DNA from: Polytrichum commune
Taxonomy: Eukaryota; Streptophyta; Polytrichopsida; Polytrichales; Polytrichaceae
DNA length: 64,000 nucleotides
Direction: 5' to 3'
Assembly: GCA_950295325.1 (NCBI GenBank)
Contig: OX485804.1
Location: 59,426,533 to 59,490,532 of the forward strand
Shown here: piece after piece, positions 9,387 to 22,740 of the stretch
Position numbering within the stretch: position 1 is the first letter of the stretch
Layout: every line of letters begins with the position of its first letter
Position numbers and translations under genes: made by a program
Notes under the pieces: generated by a model
The model's input: only the letters and a program-made list of their open reading frames with translations
Databases searched by the model: none
What the model was told of the DNA's origin: nothing

Positions 9387-12316
9387 ATCTGGTACTAGTG
9401 TGTACATACCATCCCTTTACAGGGGAAATCATTCATGTAGGAATACAAACTTGTAGTGAAAACTTAACTGGGAGCTGGATCAGGGCCTTTTTGGTCATTA
9501 AAGAATCATGAACACAATTCAATACACATCCCTCAAAGGGTCATTTAGGAACAAACTTTGACACATCAAAGTTTTTTTGCAACAACACCAAGAAAACTTT
9601 GATGTGTCAAGTATTAGCTACAAGTATTAGCTAAATTATGGGACTGTAGAATACTATGTGCCATGCGAGAGATTCTCTTACTCCAGGCAATTGGACATCA
9701 GCACTAGGCTGTCCTCCCAACATAAACTGTACTTTTAGCATTATTGTATAAAGTGAAATGGACTTTGTAGACAATTTACTGTGTATTGTTTGTAAAACAT
9801 TTCAGGGCTTTTATGTTGGATGAATGAGAGGTGTGCTTTTATGCAATAATTCTTATCTCTTTGAAATGTTTTTTTGTGTATAAGATTTAGCTACACTAAT
9901 TAGCCCAATTAGGGTGTTGTACTGATTCCCGAAACATGAACTATTTTGCCATGTCTCAAAGTTAGTGAGGGTTGAAATGAGTGATACTAAATTCGTGAAT
10001 ACATGCTCATTTACCGTACATTTCAAGAAAATTAGTGTGTGCTCTAAGGGGTTTGTAGAGTGATAACTTTATTATATGTCAACACATGCTTGTTAGCATA
10101 ACATCACTCATCCCTATGGTTGATTTTAGTTTCTATATTTAACATTTGATGAGGGCTCTAACATCGTACCTTTATGGAAAGAAACTTAGATAATAGGAAG
10201 GAATTGATGTTGGTATGAATAGTATGAGTATTGTGAATATTTTTGCTATGGATATATTATTTTTAGTAAATAGTGATGGTACTTTCCGTGAAATAGTGCC
10301 GGGATGAACAATGCTTCCTAGATCTTATGGTGGCACTAATTTCATAACGTGAAGAAATTTAATATCACCTTCACTAATTTCCCACATGCACTAATTTCCC
10401 ACCCTCACTAATTGGGATAATTAGTGTAGTCAAATGTTGAGTTTTATAGCAACCTTGTGTTATTTTTTTCACAAATAAAAACTGTAGAAATACCCTACCA
10501 TGGTAATTAAACTTCTCTTTGCATGCTGGCAGTGCCCTCAAAATGCTTGCTTGTGGGACAATGTCAAGGAAAAATATGGAATGGAATTGCTTGCTTGAGT
10601 TCAATCCCTAAGCGTTGGTGTTTATGTACCTTGCAGAGACGGGTGCCATGAACCTTTGGCCTAAATCAAGAGGCAATGCACATATGAATAGAGCCAGGTG
10701 TTGATATTTTTAGTGATTAGTGCCAAGTGCATGTACTTTAGTGCATAGTGCCAAGATGAACAATGCTTCCTAGATCTTTTGGTGGCACTAATTCATAGCA
10801 TAAAGGAATTCAATACCACCCTAATTTCCCACACTCACTAATTGGTATGTTTAGTGTAGCAATATCTCATAAATACCTAGAGAAAGAAAACTTATAGAGG
10901 TGCCACGACCTCGGAGAGTTGACTATATATACTCTAACAATAAACAAGTAAAATTCATCTTGTAACTCTTTCCTCCTCTCTCTTTCTTTACTACGTTATA
11001 CATTCCTAGGTAAGTATTTTATCCTCTTGTCTTTGTTTACATTGCATTCATCGAAACTTTTGTGAACTTCAAAACCGACTGACTATTACAAGGAGAATGT
11101 GGAGGCATGCAATAACTGATGAAATAGTTAAGAAAAATAATGACATATCACACTTGGATTAATGTGGACACATTAAATTATATATGTAGTGTAGAGTTAC
11201 ACAAATCTAAATACTACATTGACGTCTTGGGTAGTCCGATGCATCCTCCATTTCACTTTAAATGGTAACGATTGTCCAAGATATAGTACGCAAGTGATCT
11301 CTAGGTCCCAACCTTGGTCCCTTAGCATGATTATCCCTAGCTCTCATTGGTTATTGTGATTTAACTTCGAAATATTTACGACCTCCCAAAACCAATGACC
11401 CAAGGCCCACATATGTATCATGATATATATATGTGCATGTGAATGTTTCATGTGTAGGGGTTGGATGGGGGGTTAAGGTAGATGTGCCAAATTCAGTTAC
11501 TTACTTCAATGGAACACCTATATTTGAGTGGTATGTGGTTCATTGCGGCTTCAAGAGCGGATATCAAAAAGATATGTATCTTGAAGAGATTGGACTGCAT
11601 GCTCATAATATAGTAACCATTCTAGATTCAATAATCACATGATTGGAAGGGAAGACGTATATGACCATTTCATGAGCACGAGAATCTTCACTTTGACAAT
11701 GAATGAAATGTTCACACGAGCTCCAAAAATGATGAGGAAAGTGGCCATGGCCTCAATATATGACCTCCTAATCTTCTCGTAATAATCACGTGTTTCATAT
11801 CCTAGGAGAAATGGGCTAGTCGGAAAAGTAACCATTTAAGACCCATCCACCTTGTGTATGTGTGTGTCATGTGGAGGGGTATGGGCGGTTGCCATGAGAG
11901 CCTTACTGCATCGTTTCTTCTCTCTTCAGCCGAGAAGTTGCCACCCCATCACAGCTTACCTACAGCTCCTAATCTCAACTCATAAAATGCATACACTAGT
12001 TTTGTTTCCCCTCTCACAGATTCAATGCTAATGGCTGTGAAGATGTAGGATTTGTGTGGATATGGACTAGTTTAGTTACAAGAAGTTTCATATATTGTGA
12101 CTCCAACACATCGCAGTTCTGTAAGGAAATCCAGCAACACATGCATGTGGGATGAAGAGATTTTTGTGCCAACAATCTTCCAAAACACACGAGGAATGCC
12201 ACTCTTGGGTGTGAAGTAAGAAACAATTCTTGCTCAAAGTGGCTGAATGCATGCGTCGCCGAGGAAAATGAGATTGAGGTCGCCACAGTTGGAGATGTTG
12301 GATTGAGGCACCCAAA
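9387..12316. other. Intergenic between TFIIIA and the helicase
   Basis: No convincing gene. Two copies of a short repeat lie at about 10,295-10,445 and 10,735-10,865 ('gatgaacaatgcttcctaga', 'ggtggcactaatt', 'tttcccac.ctcactaatt'). An (at)n tract is near 11,422. A 69-aa ORF at 11,433-11,642 has no family resemblance and no splice context. Confidence 0.55.
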
Positions 12317-15300
12317 TTGGTGTCAATGGGTAGGAATGTAGAGATTCCGGATTTGAGCACGAGTGCAAGTCGAGCGAAAGTGGTCTTTGCTCGAGGGGGG
12401 AGAGGGGACGATCAGTACCGGTGGCGAGGGGCGGGCTACAAAGATGTGGGAGGGAGGAGGAGTCGCCGAAATGGTGGGGGTAGTGGCGGGGTACAGCATT
12501 GGTGGGATGCTGCGTGGCGAGAGGAGCGCATCAAACAGCTTCAGGGAGAGGTAGCTTAGATGGTTGCAATCCAATCATCAATTGCTTGTGCCGGTTCAAT
12601 TACTTTACAAAGTTAACAAGCCACTTCACAAACAGGCTTGACATTTTCTATGGCAATGACTAAAATTCTTAATAAATCGCCACTTTCTCACAAATCACTG
12701 GATAGCAGCATAGTCCCATGGTGTTTTTTTCTTCATTACATTCTTCAGCAATCTGTTTAGGTTCCAATGCAAGTGAAATTATTCTTAGGTAATCCGGATA
12801 ACCTGAGATGATTCCATCGGGGATGCACATCTTCAATGAATCTTGGTAGATGGAAGAAGACTTTGTGTCCGAAGATAGGCATCAACAATGAGGTGTCGAC
12901 TAATGAGAGCTCACTGCCGCTTCACTATGCTTGGCATTCATGCATGTTGACTCAAGGACCTTGATTCTTGAAATTTTATTCTTAAAGCCAGAAGAGAAAG
13001 AGAGTCCTTACACATGCTTGAGAATGTTATGTTTGAAATTAGGTCTTGGAAGAAGGAAAAAGGTTGTGAGGGTGCTCCCGGGCATCATGCAGGTCCTCCC
13101 GGAAGAGGAGATTAACGAGAAGGAGTGGTGGAGCACTCTGGAGAAGGTGAAGGAGGGACCGGATGGACAGGAAATTGTGATCAAAACCAACTACGGCAAG
13201 AACGGCGCCGAAGTTTTGCAAAACTTTTGTCGTCAACTAGATCTCCACTTGTAGGACTCGCATTGCCCATCCACACCGATTCTTGCTTTTCCTCATTCGC
13301 ATCTCCATTTTTCAGGGTGGAATTCCTAAAATCACTAATTCGCATGTTGCACCACCTGGGTTAAATGTGCACATGTGATACATTTCCTCCGAGCTTTGGG
13401 GGAAACACTGGCGCTGAAGTTTACAAAAAACTTTTCTCGCAAACTGGACCTCCACTTGTAGGATTGGCATTGCCAACCCCACCTCCGTAGATCATCACAC
13501 CATCCTACTTGTATTCATCCTTATCTCCATTTCTCAGGGTGAAATTTCCGAGACGATTAATTTGCATGTTTCACCACCCGGGTTAAGATGTGCACATGTG
13601 ATAACATTTCTTCCGAGCTTCCATGCTCTTGTGTTCTTCTTCTGACGGGGTGTGGGTGGGTTATAAATGCTGGGAAGGAAGTCGCGCTTATAATCAAGGC
13701 CAGAATACAGCAATTGTGATCAGCAAGAGTCCTTTGCCGAGTTACCGTCCTCATCTTGATTTGCGACCGGGGAATTCCAATCAGCACCAGGTATGACGAT
13801 GATTCTACAAAGCGGGTTTCGCGATTTGGTAGCTTATACTCACAAACCAACATTTAATTTGATTGGTTCCATTGGTTATTACACGCACGCCAAATTCTCC
13901 TTTAGGTGCTTCTATTGCAGTATAAGTAGAGGAAACCGGTATAGAAAAACCTTCTGTATAGAGTTTAAGTAGTGAATGAAAGATTCCATGGATTGTTTGG
14001 TATCTCACACTCACAAACCATCATTTATTTGATTGGTTCCATTGCTGACTAAACACACACCAGATATTCTTTTAGGTGCTTCTTTTGCAGTGTAGGTAGA
14101 GGAAACTGGTAGAAAAAAACCTTCTGTATAAAGTTTAAAATGGTGCACTAAAGATTCCATGGATTTGTTTGGTAGCTTATACTCACAAACCATCATTTAT
14201 TTAATTGCTTCCATCACTGACTAAAAACACACCAAATACTCCTTTAGGTGCTTCTACCACAGTATAAGTAGAGGAAATTGGTATGGAAAAACCTCCTGTA
14301 TGAGGATTAAAATGGTGAATTAAAGATTCCATAGATTGTTTTATTTGAGATCGTGAGGGAGGACATAGCTTGCAATCATCCGCTTTAACCATGCCAATAG
14401 GCGTTTGATTAAGACATTGCATAATGATTCAAATACTTTGTAGCACCTCTTCAATGTAGCACCTCTTCAATACGATTACATTTGTGGGTACTCACTCTAT
14501 GAGCACCTTGCAATCTATCATAGGCATCTTCTTCTAAGTTGCCGACCTAATTGCATGTGCCTTAAAAATCTGGTTGCAGGTTCTCTTGACCGCCGCCACG
14601 GAATTTCGAGTGGAGAATATGTTGGCAAGTATGCGAGACAAGAATGGTGGAACACCCACAGGAAAATTTAGAGACTGGAATGGTGGAAAGTCTCCAGTCC
14701 GATCGCCTGCCCGCCCTAACAAGTTTCCAGCCTCAAAATTGTCCAAGGGAACTCACCATGGCAGCGAAGCACAAGACAGTATTCAGTCCCAAGATGCACA
14801 GGTCAACCTTGAGAGGTCTATGACCATATTAAGAAAACTAAATGTAGTCAAATTCACGGAGCACGTCTGTCTGTAAGTAAAACTAAGGAAATTAGAATCA
14901 TAATTAGATTCAATGTAGATTCTGTTGTAGAATTTAACTTGTAGTTGTGGAAAATGCCTCGCAGGTGAGTGAAAAGGTGCAAGCCATGCAAACATTTCGA
15001 GAAACCCTACCTGCTTACAAACTGAAGGAGGAGTTCTTGGAGACAGTATTTAAGAACCAGGTGCACATTCATGATCTTCTAAGCCTTCAGTAGGAGTTTT
15101 ATGTCGTCTCAAATTATTGTGTTTGAGTGCACAGAAACATCATGGTGCCAAACTCATCAGAACAAAAGCTTTGCATCTCGACAAGTTAATAGAGTTATTC
15201 TCTAACTCAACATGACTTTTGATTGGGATTTGGTTATTTTGGATACAAAACCTTCCATGTTCGGTGAGTTTCTGGTGCATGCTTGGAGGTAGTGTGGAGG

Positions 15301-18300
15301 TTTCAACGAAAAACATTCTATAACGGTTCGTTGAGGATCAAACTCATTTTGGCATGTGCAGAGGTGCTAAAATGAGCATGGCCCTCAATGAACCGAAATA
15401 TGTTGCTCTTCAATCAAATTCAAACACTACCTCCAAGTATGCACCACAAGCAGAAAGAAATTATTGATAATGTATGCAAAACAACCAATGGAAGACCATA
15501 GGGGATCAACTCCCAATGGAAAGTCCTATTGAGTTAAAGGATAAATCTAATGGTTTGCACCAATTTCTGATAATGTGACTGATGATGCTCTTTGCAACTG
15601 GATCTGTGTGCACAGGTGGTAGTGGTTTCAGGAGACACAGGGTGTGGGAAAACTACTCAGCTTCCTCAATATCTGTTGGAAAAGGAGATAGAGGAAGGGA
15701 GGGAAGCAATATGCAGCATCATTTGCACACAACCTCGTCGCATTTCGGCTATGTCTGTGGCGACACGGGTCGCAACTGAGAGGGGTGATACACTGGGAGA
15801 GAGCGTGGGTTATCAGATTCGCTTGGAGTCAAAGCGCTCGTCACAGACACGACTGCTATTTTGCACCACAGGCGTGTTGCTTCGCCGCACTGTATGTCTT
15901 CAACACAAGCCTCATTGTGCGCGAATTTGAGTTCTTAAATGGATAATAGGTCTTTTTTTGTACTTAAGGTAAGCGAGTGTTAAATGGTCACTCTAAGCTC
16001 TGCACCAACTTCTCGTAGGTTGCAAAACATGCAATGAGTGTGAGACAATTGCTACAGCAAATACAATTTTCCCTAAGAAAATGCTACAGAACTCCCTTGC
16101 ATTCCTTTAGCAAGGTCTTGTGATTATGCTCCTCAATACGTTATTCTTGATGTTATTGGGGGAGTATTTGATTTTGATTTTTGTTTCAGTTGAAAGATCC
16201 AATGTTGCTGGGAGTGACTCATGTGATGGTTGATGAGATTCATGAGCGCGGCATGATCGAAGACTTCCTCCTTATCCTCATGCGCGAAGTCCTTCCGCGG
16301 CGTCCAGACCTCCGGCTTGTGCTCATGAGTGCCACCTTCAATTCAAAGCTGTTCTCATCCTACTTTGGAGATGCACCTATGATGAACATCCCTGTATGTA
16401 CAATCAAGAATTCCTTGGCTGCTTCAGCTTTTGTTTTTGAATCACCGTTCTCTTTGATTCCTTGCAACATGTAGATTCTTGCACAACCAGTATAGGTATT
16501 GAGTTTCATCATTTTCGCTTAGGAACAAGAGGGGCTTTCCAGCACCACCTGCACGAGATCTTTAGCTTTTGCAAGCCTGTGATTAATCACTTTTTGAAGC
16601 GACTCCAGCTCTTGCATTGGTGGTAAGAAATTCATCAGCAGAGTTTTGGCATTTGCAGGGATTTATGTATCCAGTGAAAGAACTATTTTTAGAGGATGTT
16701 CTGGAGATCACAGGGCACACACTAACTGGGGTTGAATCAAGCTGTCCTGGCGCAAGGGAGTGGCACAGGAAAGAGCTTCAAAGGGACCCACTCTTTGAAG
16801 TTTTTGAGGCAAGTGCGGTGCTTGTACTTTATTCCTGTAGTTTTTCTTCACAACTTAGTAAAACCGCATGATCATTTATTTTGATCTTGTTACATGGTGT
16901 GACCTTGTTAGTGTTTTCGTTGGCCTCCATCACTGCAACTCAACTATCAATCATCATATTTAACTTAGATGCAAGATTCTTTCCTATCACCTATGCAGGC
17001 CGCTGATGTGGAGGATGAGTATAAGGATTATAGTGAATCCACACGACATTCTCTCCAGTGTTGGAAAGCCGACACAATCGACCTCCGGTTGGTGAGACAA
17101 TTCTGTTAGTTCTGTGCACTTTCCAGATACATCATTTCACCTTTTCCTTCATAACATTTATGAAGCTCCATAAGAGCAAACCCACCAGCTGCCATATCCA
17201 TATCCACAAATCCTCCGACATCCATCCACATTTTGTTTTCCGGATGCGGATGCAAGTGAATTCTCCCACCAGCTACTGAATCCATCTGTATACAAGGAAT
17301 TGTTTTTTATTTATTTCACGTTGTCTTGCAAAAAGACAGTTCATCAATTCTAGTAATCTAAACCATTCAGGTAAATGAATCACCTTTAGGAGGAAATCTG
17401 AGAGGATACAAGGTCATTGATTGCTCATTTCATTATGTTGGTTGAGAGTTTGCGGTGGCAAGAAATGGACTCAATTTGTTGGAAATATGGATGGTCGCAA
17501 CCCTTCCCGCATTCAAGTGCAGATGAGCGCAATAGGTGGGAGCCATCTAAACATATTCCAACAAAATATTCACTTTTCATCCATATGAAAAAGTTTATGA
17601 AACCAGACAAAGCAACCAGTGGGATTGCTCTAAGAGTGTTGTGTGGAACTGGGAATCAAACGCACTTTGATGCAAGCACCAAAAGTCATGAAAGAGAATA
17701 TTGTGCAAATTTGAAGTCTTAACTTTCTATCACTCATTTTGGACAGTGAGGGAGTGGGTGCTGAATCTTGTAGGTGGAGGCATTGATTCAGCACATATGT
17801 ATTCATGAACAAGAGGGTGCAATTCTGGTGTTCCTATCAGGGTGGGATGAGATCTCCAAACTCATGGACCGACTCAGAGCAAATGGCATGATTCGAGACA
17901 CCTCTCGATTCCTTCTCCTGCCGTTGCACGGTTCAATGCCCACCATGAACCAGAGGTTGATTTTTCAGTCTCCACAACCAGGCGTCCGGTGAGGCTCTTC
18001 CCGTGTTTTTTACTTTTTCTTCTTTGAATGACTTTCAGGTCCTCTGTTCCATTGAAACTTTTCTCCTCTCAAAATCACCTCCAAGGTATATATGCTAATT
18101 TTGTGCAAGGAGAGTTGAGGTTGTTTATGTTTCGTGTACATGTGATTGCAGAAAGATAGTGGTGGCCACCAACATTGCTGAAACAAGTATCACGATCGAT
18201 GATGTAGTTTATGTGATTGACTGTGGGAAAGCTAAAGAGAGCAGCTATGATGTTCTCAACAAGCTAGCTTGCTTGAGACCTTCCTGGATTGCCAAATCCT

Positions 18301-21300
18301 CTGCTAATCAGGTCTCTTCAGCTTCTCTTGGACATCAGCCAATGTCTTCACTACAATATAATTACCCTTAATGTAATGGGACTTTTCATCGGGTTGGTCC
18401 CCTATGACTTTCCTTTGATCGTTTTGCATACAATATCAATCTTTTCTTTCCACTTGTGGTGCATACTCGAGGTAGTGATCAAATTTGAATGAACAACCTA
18501 TTCCGGTTCACTGAGGGCCAAACTAATTAAAGCACCTCTTCACATGCCAAATTGAGTTTGGCCCTCAATGAATCGATATTGAATGTTCTTTGTTCAGACC
18601 TGCACGCTACCTCAAAAGCATGCCCAATCACTTACCGAACATGCATGAATTGTATGCATGACAACCAACTCCCAACCAAAAATGAACTCAATGTGACTCA
18701 TATTGGATTCTATACACTGGGCTGTTTTTTGTTGGAAGTGTAGTTATACATATGAAGCTGTGTCTAAATATCAAGAAGTATGTGAACGGTTATATGAACA
18801 TCAGTCTTCATCTAGATATCAGCATCAGGATATAAAAGCAAGCGACAGCAAGAGGTTTATGTTTAAACAATGTAATTAGACATGAGAAAATTGCTACTCA
18901 TGTTTTGAGTTTGTCAAAAATCTGTGATGCAGAGGCAAGGCCGCGCAGGACGGGTTACCGCAGGCAAATGCTACCACATCTATCCCAAACTGATTTATAA
19001 AGCCATGCCTGAATACCAGCTGCCAGAGATTCTGCGGACTCCTCTGCCAGAGCTTTGTTTACAAATGAAGCTGATGCATTTTGGCAGCATTCAGCATTTC
19101 CTTCAGAAGGCCATGGAGCCACCACAATTTGGTAGAGTGCAGGATGCTATCGAATTGTTAATGATCATGGGAGCATTGGATGATGAAGAGCAGTTGACTC
19201 CTCTTGGTATGGAAAACAGAAGGGCACCTCACTTGTTTCATATATCCTTGTCTGTCAACATGTACATCTAGTATGCAGTTTTTGGAACGTTGGAATGGCT
19301 TGGGCGCTCGGGCATTGACGAGTTGCCATTCCCAAGTTCCAAATCAGCCAGCTGTTGACAGTCGCATGTTGAGAGGACAGTGCGGGGATGGCCCGGAACA
19401 TAATTCATATGCACAGGTGCAATGAGCTGGGATGGCACAGGCCCTAAATAATTTTCTATATGCCAAAGAATTCAAAGACAAGATGGCATTTGTTCTCTCC
19501 AATAAACTCATACTGACATTTTACCATGTGCTACAACTTGTGAGACACTAGTGCGAGAGAGCAAGGAACTGTGGATGAATTCATTGTCCCCTTATTGTCT
19601 TAGCAGGGACTCATTTAGCGACACTTCCAGTCGATCCAAAAGTTGGGAAGATATTGCTCATGGGAGCCTTATTTCAATGTCTTGCACCCGCCCTCACAAT
19701 GGCAGCAGCAATTGGCTACCGAGATCCATTTGTGTGCCCTGATGAGCACAGAGATGAAGCTCTCAAAGCTCGCAAAAAATTTGATCATGACCAAAATAGG
19801 TGATGTGCATAACGTTCATGTTTCAGCCTTCCATTTCCTTTTAAACCCTAAACCTCACACTTTTGGTTTGCTTCGTTTCTCTGTTGACACATAAATGTAC
19901 TGATAATGTTCAAACTGTGGACAGTGATCATCTTGCAGCCCTGCATGCATATGATGAATGGCAAACCTCCAAACAAAGTGGTGCGGAGCGCAGCTTTTGT
20001 TGGGACAACTTTTTGTCCTTATCAACATTGCAGACTATGGAAGATATGCGCTACCAGTTTTTGAATGTGTTGGCTGACATCGGTTTTGTCGACAAATCGC
20101 GCAATCAACAGGTGATTTACATACTTTATGAAGTTGGTGCTTTACAAAAGCAGCCTCAGTGCCACAACCTCTTGGTTACCCATTGTATGAGATGCTGCTG
20201 AATATTTGTAATTGTTAAGCAAACAGCAACTGAAGTCGTTCTCCTTCTGCAATTGTTTCTTGAAGGTGGAGGGTGAGGCTGCATATGTTGATGATGTTCC
20301 TCACCTCCCTCTCGTTATCCCTTTATTTGCATTCTGAATGAGTTATCCTTGAGCTCAATGGGAATTTGCAGTGGAGTTGGTCCCCTATGATTTTCCATTA
20401 CACCATTTATGGTATTTAGTGTCACATGCGTAACAGTGTCACTTTCCCTATTTTGAGGCATATGCTAGGTTACACTGATCATTAACTACTTCACCATTAG
20501 TGTCACCTCATGACACTTGGATTCAAGTGTGCCTACTAATATCTTGGCATGAGTATGTTCAATAGTGTTATGATGTGCATGCCTATGTTACACAATGGTC
20601 TACAAGTTGACCAAAGTGTACACAAATGACACAGGCCATTAGTATGCTCAAGAATATCTTCCTCTTGCATGCTAGAATGTAAACATATGACACGTGCCAT
20701 TAGTACGCTCAAGAATATCTTCCCTTTGCATACTAAAACCCAAGACTATCATCTAAAGTATCTCAATGTGCTAGTCTACATTAGAGGCGCCTATTCCTGA
20801 CCAGGACCCCATCAGCAATCGATAGGGTACTAGAATTTTGACAAGGTTGGGACTGAATATTGATTAAGCCAATCTACCTCGAAGCATGCCCTGTAAAACT
20901 TACCGAACATGGAAAGTGGTGTATGCAAAACAACCAACTCCCAATCAAACGTTACAGGATTACTCTGATATCCAAGAATCCTGAGAGTTCAAACTGTGAA
21001 CACTTGTGGTTGTGGCAGGTTTACAACAAACACAGTCGAGACATGGAGATGGTGAAGGCAGTTCTATGTGCAGGCCTCTACCCACAAGTCGCGATGTGCA
21101 AAATACGCAATGCCCGATTTGCCCTCTTCACAAGGGATGAGGGAAGGGTGGAGCCAGATCCATCATCTTTGATCACCGGAGTGCACAATCTACCTCTGCC
21201 ATGGCTGGTGTACACTGAAATCGTAAGGGGCACATGTTATATCAGAGACTTGACAAATGTTTCCAACTACATGGTGCTTATGTTTGGAGGGCATCTCGTC

Positions 21301-22647
21301 TGCAACAATAAGAATGCGTCGAGTGCCGAGATGCTCGGTGGTTTCCTGCACTTCTCAGCATCAAAAAGGGCAACCACGATTGTCAGAGTATGTTTCCACA
21401 ACCCTCCCCACATTGCCATGTATTGGCTCTACCCTGGGGGTAGAGACCTGAGGGGGTCTTTGCAATGGGTCAAAGTTTGGCGACCGGTCATATATGGTGT
21501 TAGTAACTCGCTCTTCAAGTGGAGTCCAGTTGCGAGTCACTGTTGATGTGAATTGGTCTCTCAAATGAGCCAAAGGTTGGTCTTGGTCAGACAGCCAACC
21601 TTGATTGGCCACTGTCGATGTGCGAGATGATACTAGGGCGTAGCACCCTTGCGAGTAGCCGTTTGTTCAGTATCCAGCATTGTGTATTGTAACATCATCT
21701 CTATTGCGCCCTACAAGTAAGGTAGATGCGTCTTGAATGGTCAATTTTTCCAATTAGCCCACTTCTCCTAGAATATGAAACACGCAATAAGTACAAGATG
21801 GTTAGCAAATCCAAATCAAGGCCGTAGCCACTTTCCCTTATAGTTTTTGGAGCTCATATGAATATCTCGTTCAATATTGAAGTGAAGATTGTCGTGCTCA
21901 TGAAAAAGAAAAGAAATATAGGTCCATGATTTTGGTGAGTATTGAGCCTAGAATAACTAGTAACATATTTTAAGCACATAGTCTAATCACTTTCAACCAT
22001 GTCTTTTTGATGTATGTTCTTAGATCCACACCTGACCACATACCACTCACAATAGATGTCTGATCAAGATCAATAACCAAATTAGACACGTTTACCTTAC
22101 CATCACAGGAGCTCATGCAAGAAAGCCTGGCTTATACTTCTTATGATCATGTCTCGTGAATATCTAACCAAAGAAATCAATTTCTTGTGTCACCAATACC
22201 CGGGCCAATACCTTATGTGTGTATGCTCTTTACTTGGATCAGGAGTTGCGGAAGCAGCTAGAACTGTTACTTGAACATAAGTTGAAAGATCCCACGCACT
22301 TTGATATTCACTTGCAAGCCAAACCTGTCGTGAGTGCTGTTCTCGAGCTGGTTCACAGCAGCAACCCGACGAAGAAAAGTGATGGTCTACATGGTGCCGC
22401 ATGGGGTCAAGAGGAAGACCATATCTACTCCAACACTAACAAAATTCCTCTTCGAAGGTATAATGTCTATGTGAATAGTTTCTACTCTTTTTCATAGCAC
22501 TCTTTTCAGTTTTAAGTGAGATGGATTAGTCCAAGATTAAATTGTTGCAGCAACCAATCAGACAACTGTAGTCTCAAATTTACTAAATATTTTGGAACCT
22601 TTGGAACGGCAAGGGGGCATGGGGCACTGACGCAATCACTGTTGTAA
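12317..22647 (+). CDS. DExH-box ATP-dependent RNA helicase, DHX36-like (plant DExH1/3/5 group)
   Basis: Family members unwind RNA, and DHX36 relatives resolve G-quadruplexes. Predicted coding exons: 12317-12550, 13093-13250, 13682-13790, 14580-14801, 14965-15060, 15616-15891, 16190-16393, 16659-16808, 16999-17091, 17774-17988, 18152-18311, 18933-19206, 19607-19799, 19925-20111, 21019-21387, 22243-22457, 22551-22647; all phases agree, giving 1,083 aa. The N-terminus is Gly/Arg-rich with [16 protein letters not shown], then EWWSTLEKV. Motif [10 protein letters not shown] (about 279-287), DEIH (380-383), [12 protein letters not shown] and QRQGRAGR (639-646) are intact. The helicase-associated domain and OB fold follow, the latter with [11 protein letters not shown] and [12 protein letters not shown]. 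The intron at 16,809 starts with GC. Exon 4's donor (gtcaac) and the last exon are the weakest calls. ATG 12326 is an alternative start. Confidence 0.85.
13203..13625 (+). repeat. Tandem duplication of the end of helicase exon 2 plus intron
   Basis: The end of exon 2 and about 150 bp of intron (13,203-13,408) are repeated at 13,409-13,625. 'ctccacttgtagga' occurs at 13,243 and 13,450, and 'gcacatgtgata' near 13,369 and 13,592. The second copy of the exon end is frameshifted ('gaagtttacaaaaaacttt') and cannot serve as a clean exon, while it keeps the gtagga donor. The first copy is in phase with the exons on both sides. Confidence 0.7.
13826..14422 (-). pseudogene. nad7: Triplicated mitochondrial nad7 fragment (NUMT) in helicase intron 3
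   Basis: On the minus strand three successive copies of a roughly 172-bp unit (steps at 13,826, 13,997 and 14,169) encode segments resembling NADH dehydrogenase subunit 7 (complex I, 49-kDa subunit). The rightmost copy is longest, reading [20 protein letters not shown], then SMESLIHHF and [20 protein letters not shown]. The other two repeat SSTYTA.EAPK and G.NQI with changes and breaks. Each unit ends soon after a GTN or GSN motif, then restarts. It is antisense to the helicase, without start or full-length frame, so I call it a transferred and locally amplified fragment. In some bryophytes nad7 has moved to the nucleus, but these repeats cannot form a working protein. Confidence 0.75.
15273..15447. 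repeat. Fold-back (MITE-like) repeat, family F1, complete copy in a helicase intron
   Basis: The ends are inverted repeats: 'tggtgcatgcttggaggtag' at the left answers 'ctacctccaagtatgcacca' at the right. The inner halves also pair roughly ('aaactcattttggca' with 'aaaatgagcatgg'). It lies in the intron before the Walker A exon. No coding sequence. Confidence 0.75.
18457..18630. repeat. Fold-back (MITE-like) repeat, family F1, diverged copy in a helicase intron
   Basis: Left arm 'gtgcatactcgaggtagtg' and right arm 'cgctacctcaaaagcatgc' are inverted. The centre again holds 'gagtttggccctcaatgaa', shared with the copies at 11-163 and 15,273-15,447. It lies in the intron 18,312-18,932. The sequence just after it ('cttaccgaacatg', 'acaaccaactccca') recurs at about 20,896-20,945. 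Confidence 0.7.
19275..19425 (+). repeat. Dispersed repeat R2, copy in a helicase intron
   Basis: This segment ('tttttggaacgttggaatggc' to 'cataattcatatgcacagg') matches 22,590-22,740 in the same orientation with moderate divergence, including the shared 'gggatggcc.gg.acat.aattcatatgca'. It begins shortly after the donor of exon 12. Confidence 0.65.
20340..21000. other. Repeat-rich part of a helicase intron (20,112-21,018)
   Basis: Contains 'ggtatttagtgtcaca', the terminal motif of the 45,013 element, a pair of close direct repeats ('cattagtatgctcaagaatatcttcc' type at about 20,638 and 20,698), and a piece shared with the F1 flank near 20,890. No exon-like sequence. Confidence 0.5.
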
Positions 22648-22740
22648 AGTTTCAAAACGGCTAGCCAATGATAGTGGTATGGTGTGTGGATGATGTGGGG
22701 ATGGCCTGGGACATTAATTCATATGCATGGGTCCAGTGGG
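22590..22740 (+). repeat. Dispersed repeat R2, copy overlapping the predicted last helicase exon
   Basis: Matches 19,275-19,425. The predicted terminal coding exon 22,551-22,647 runs into this repeat, so the last 15-20 residues of the helicase would be repeat-derived. Alternatively the true terminal exon lies elsewhere (see the finding on the C-terminus). Confidence 0.6.
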
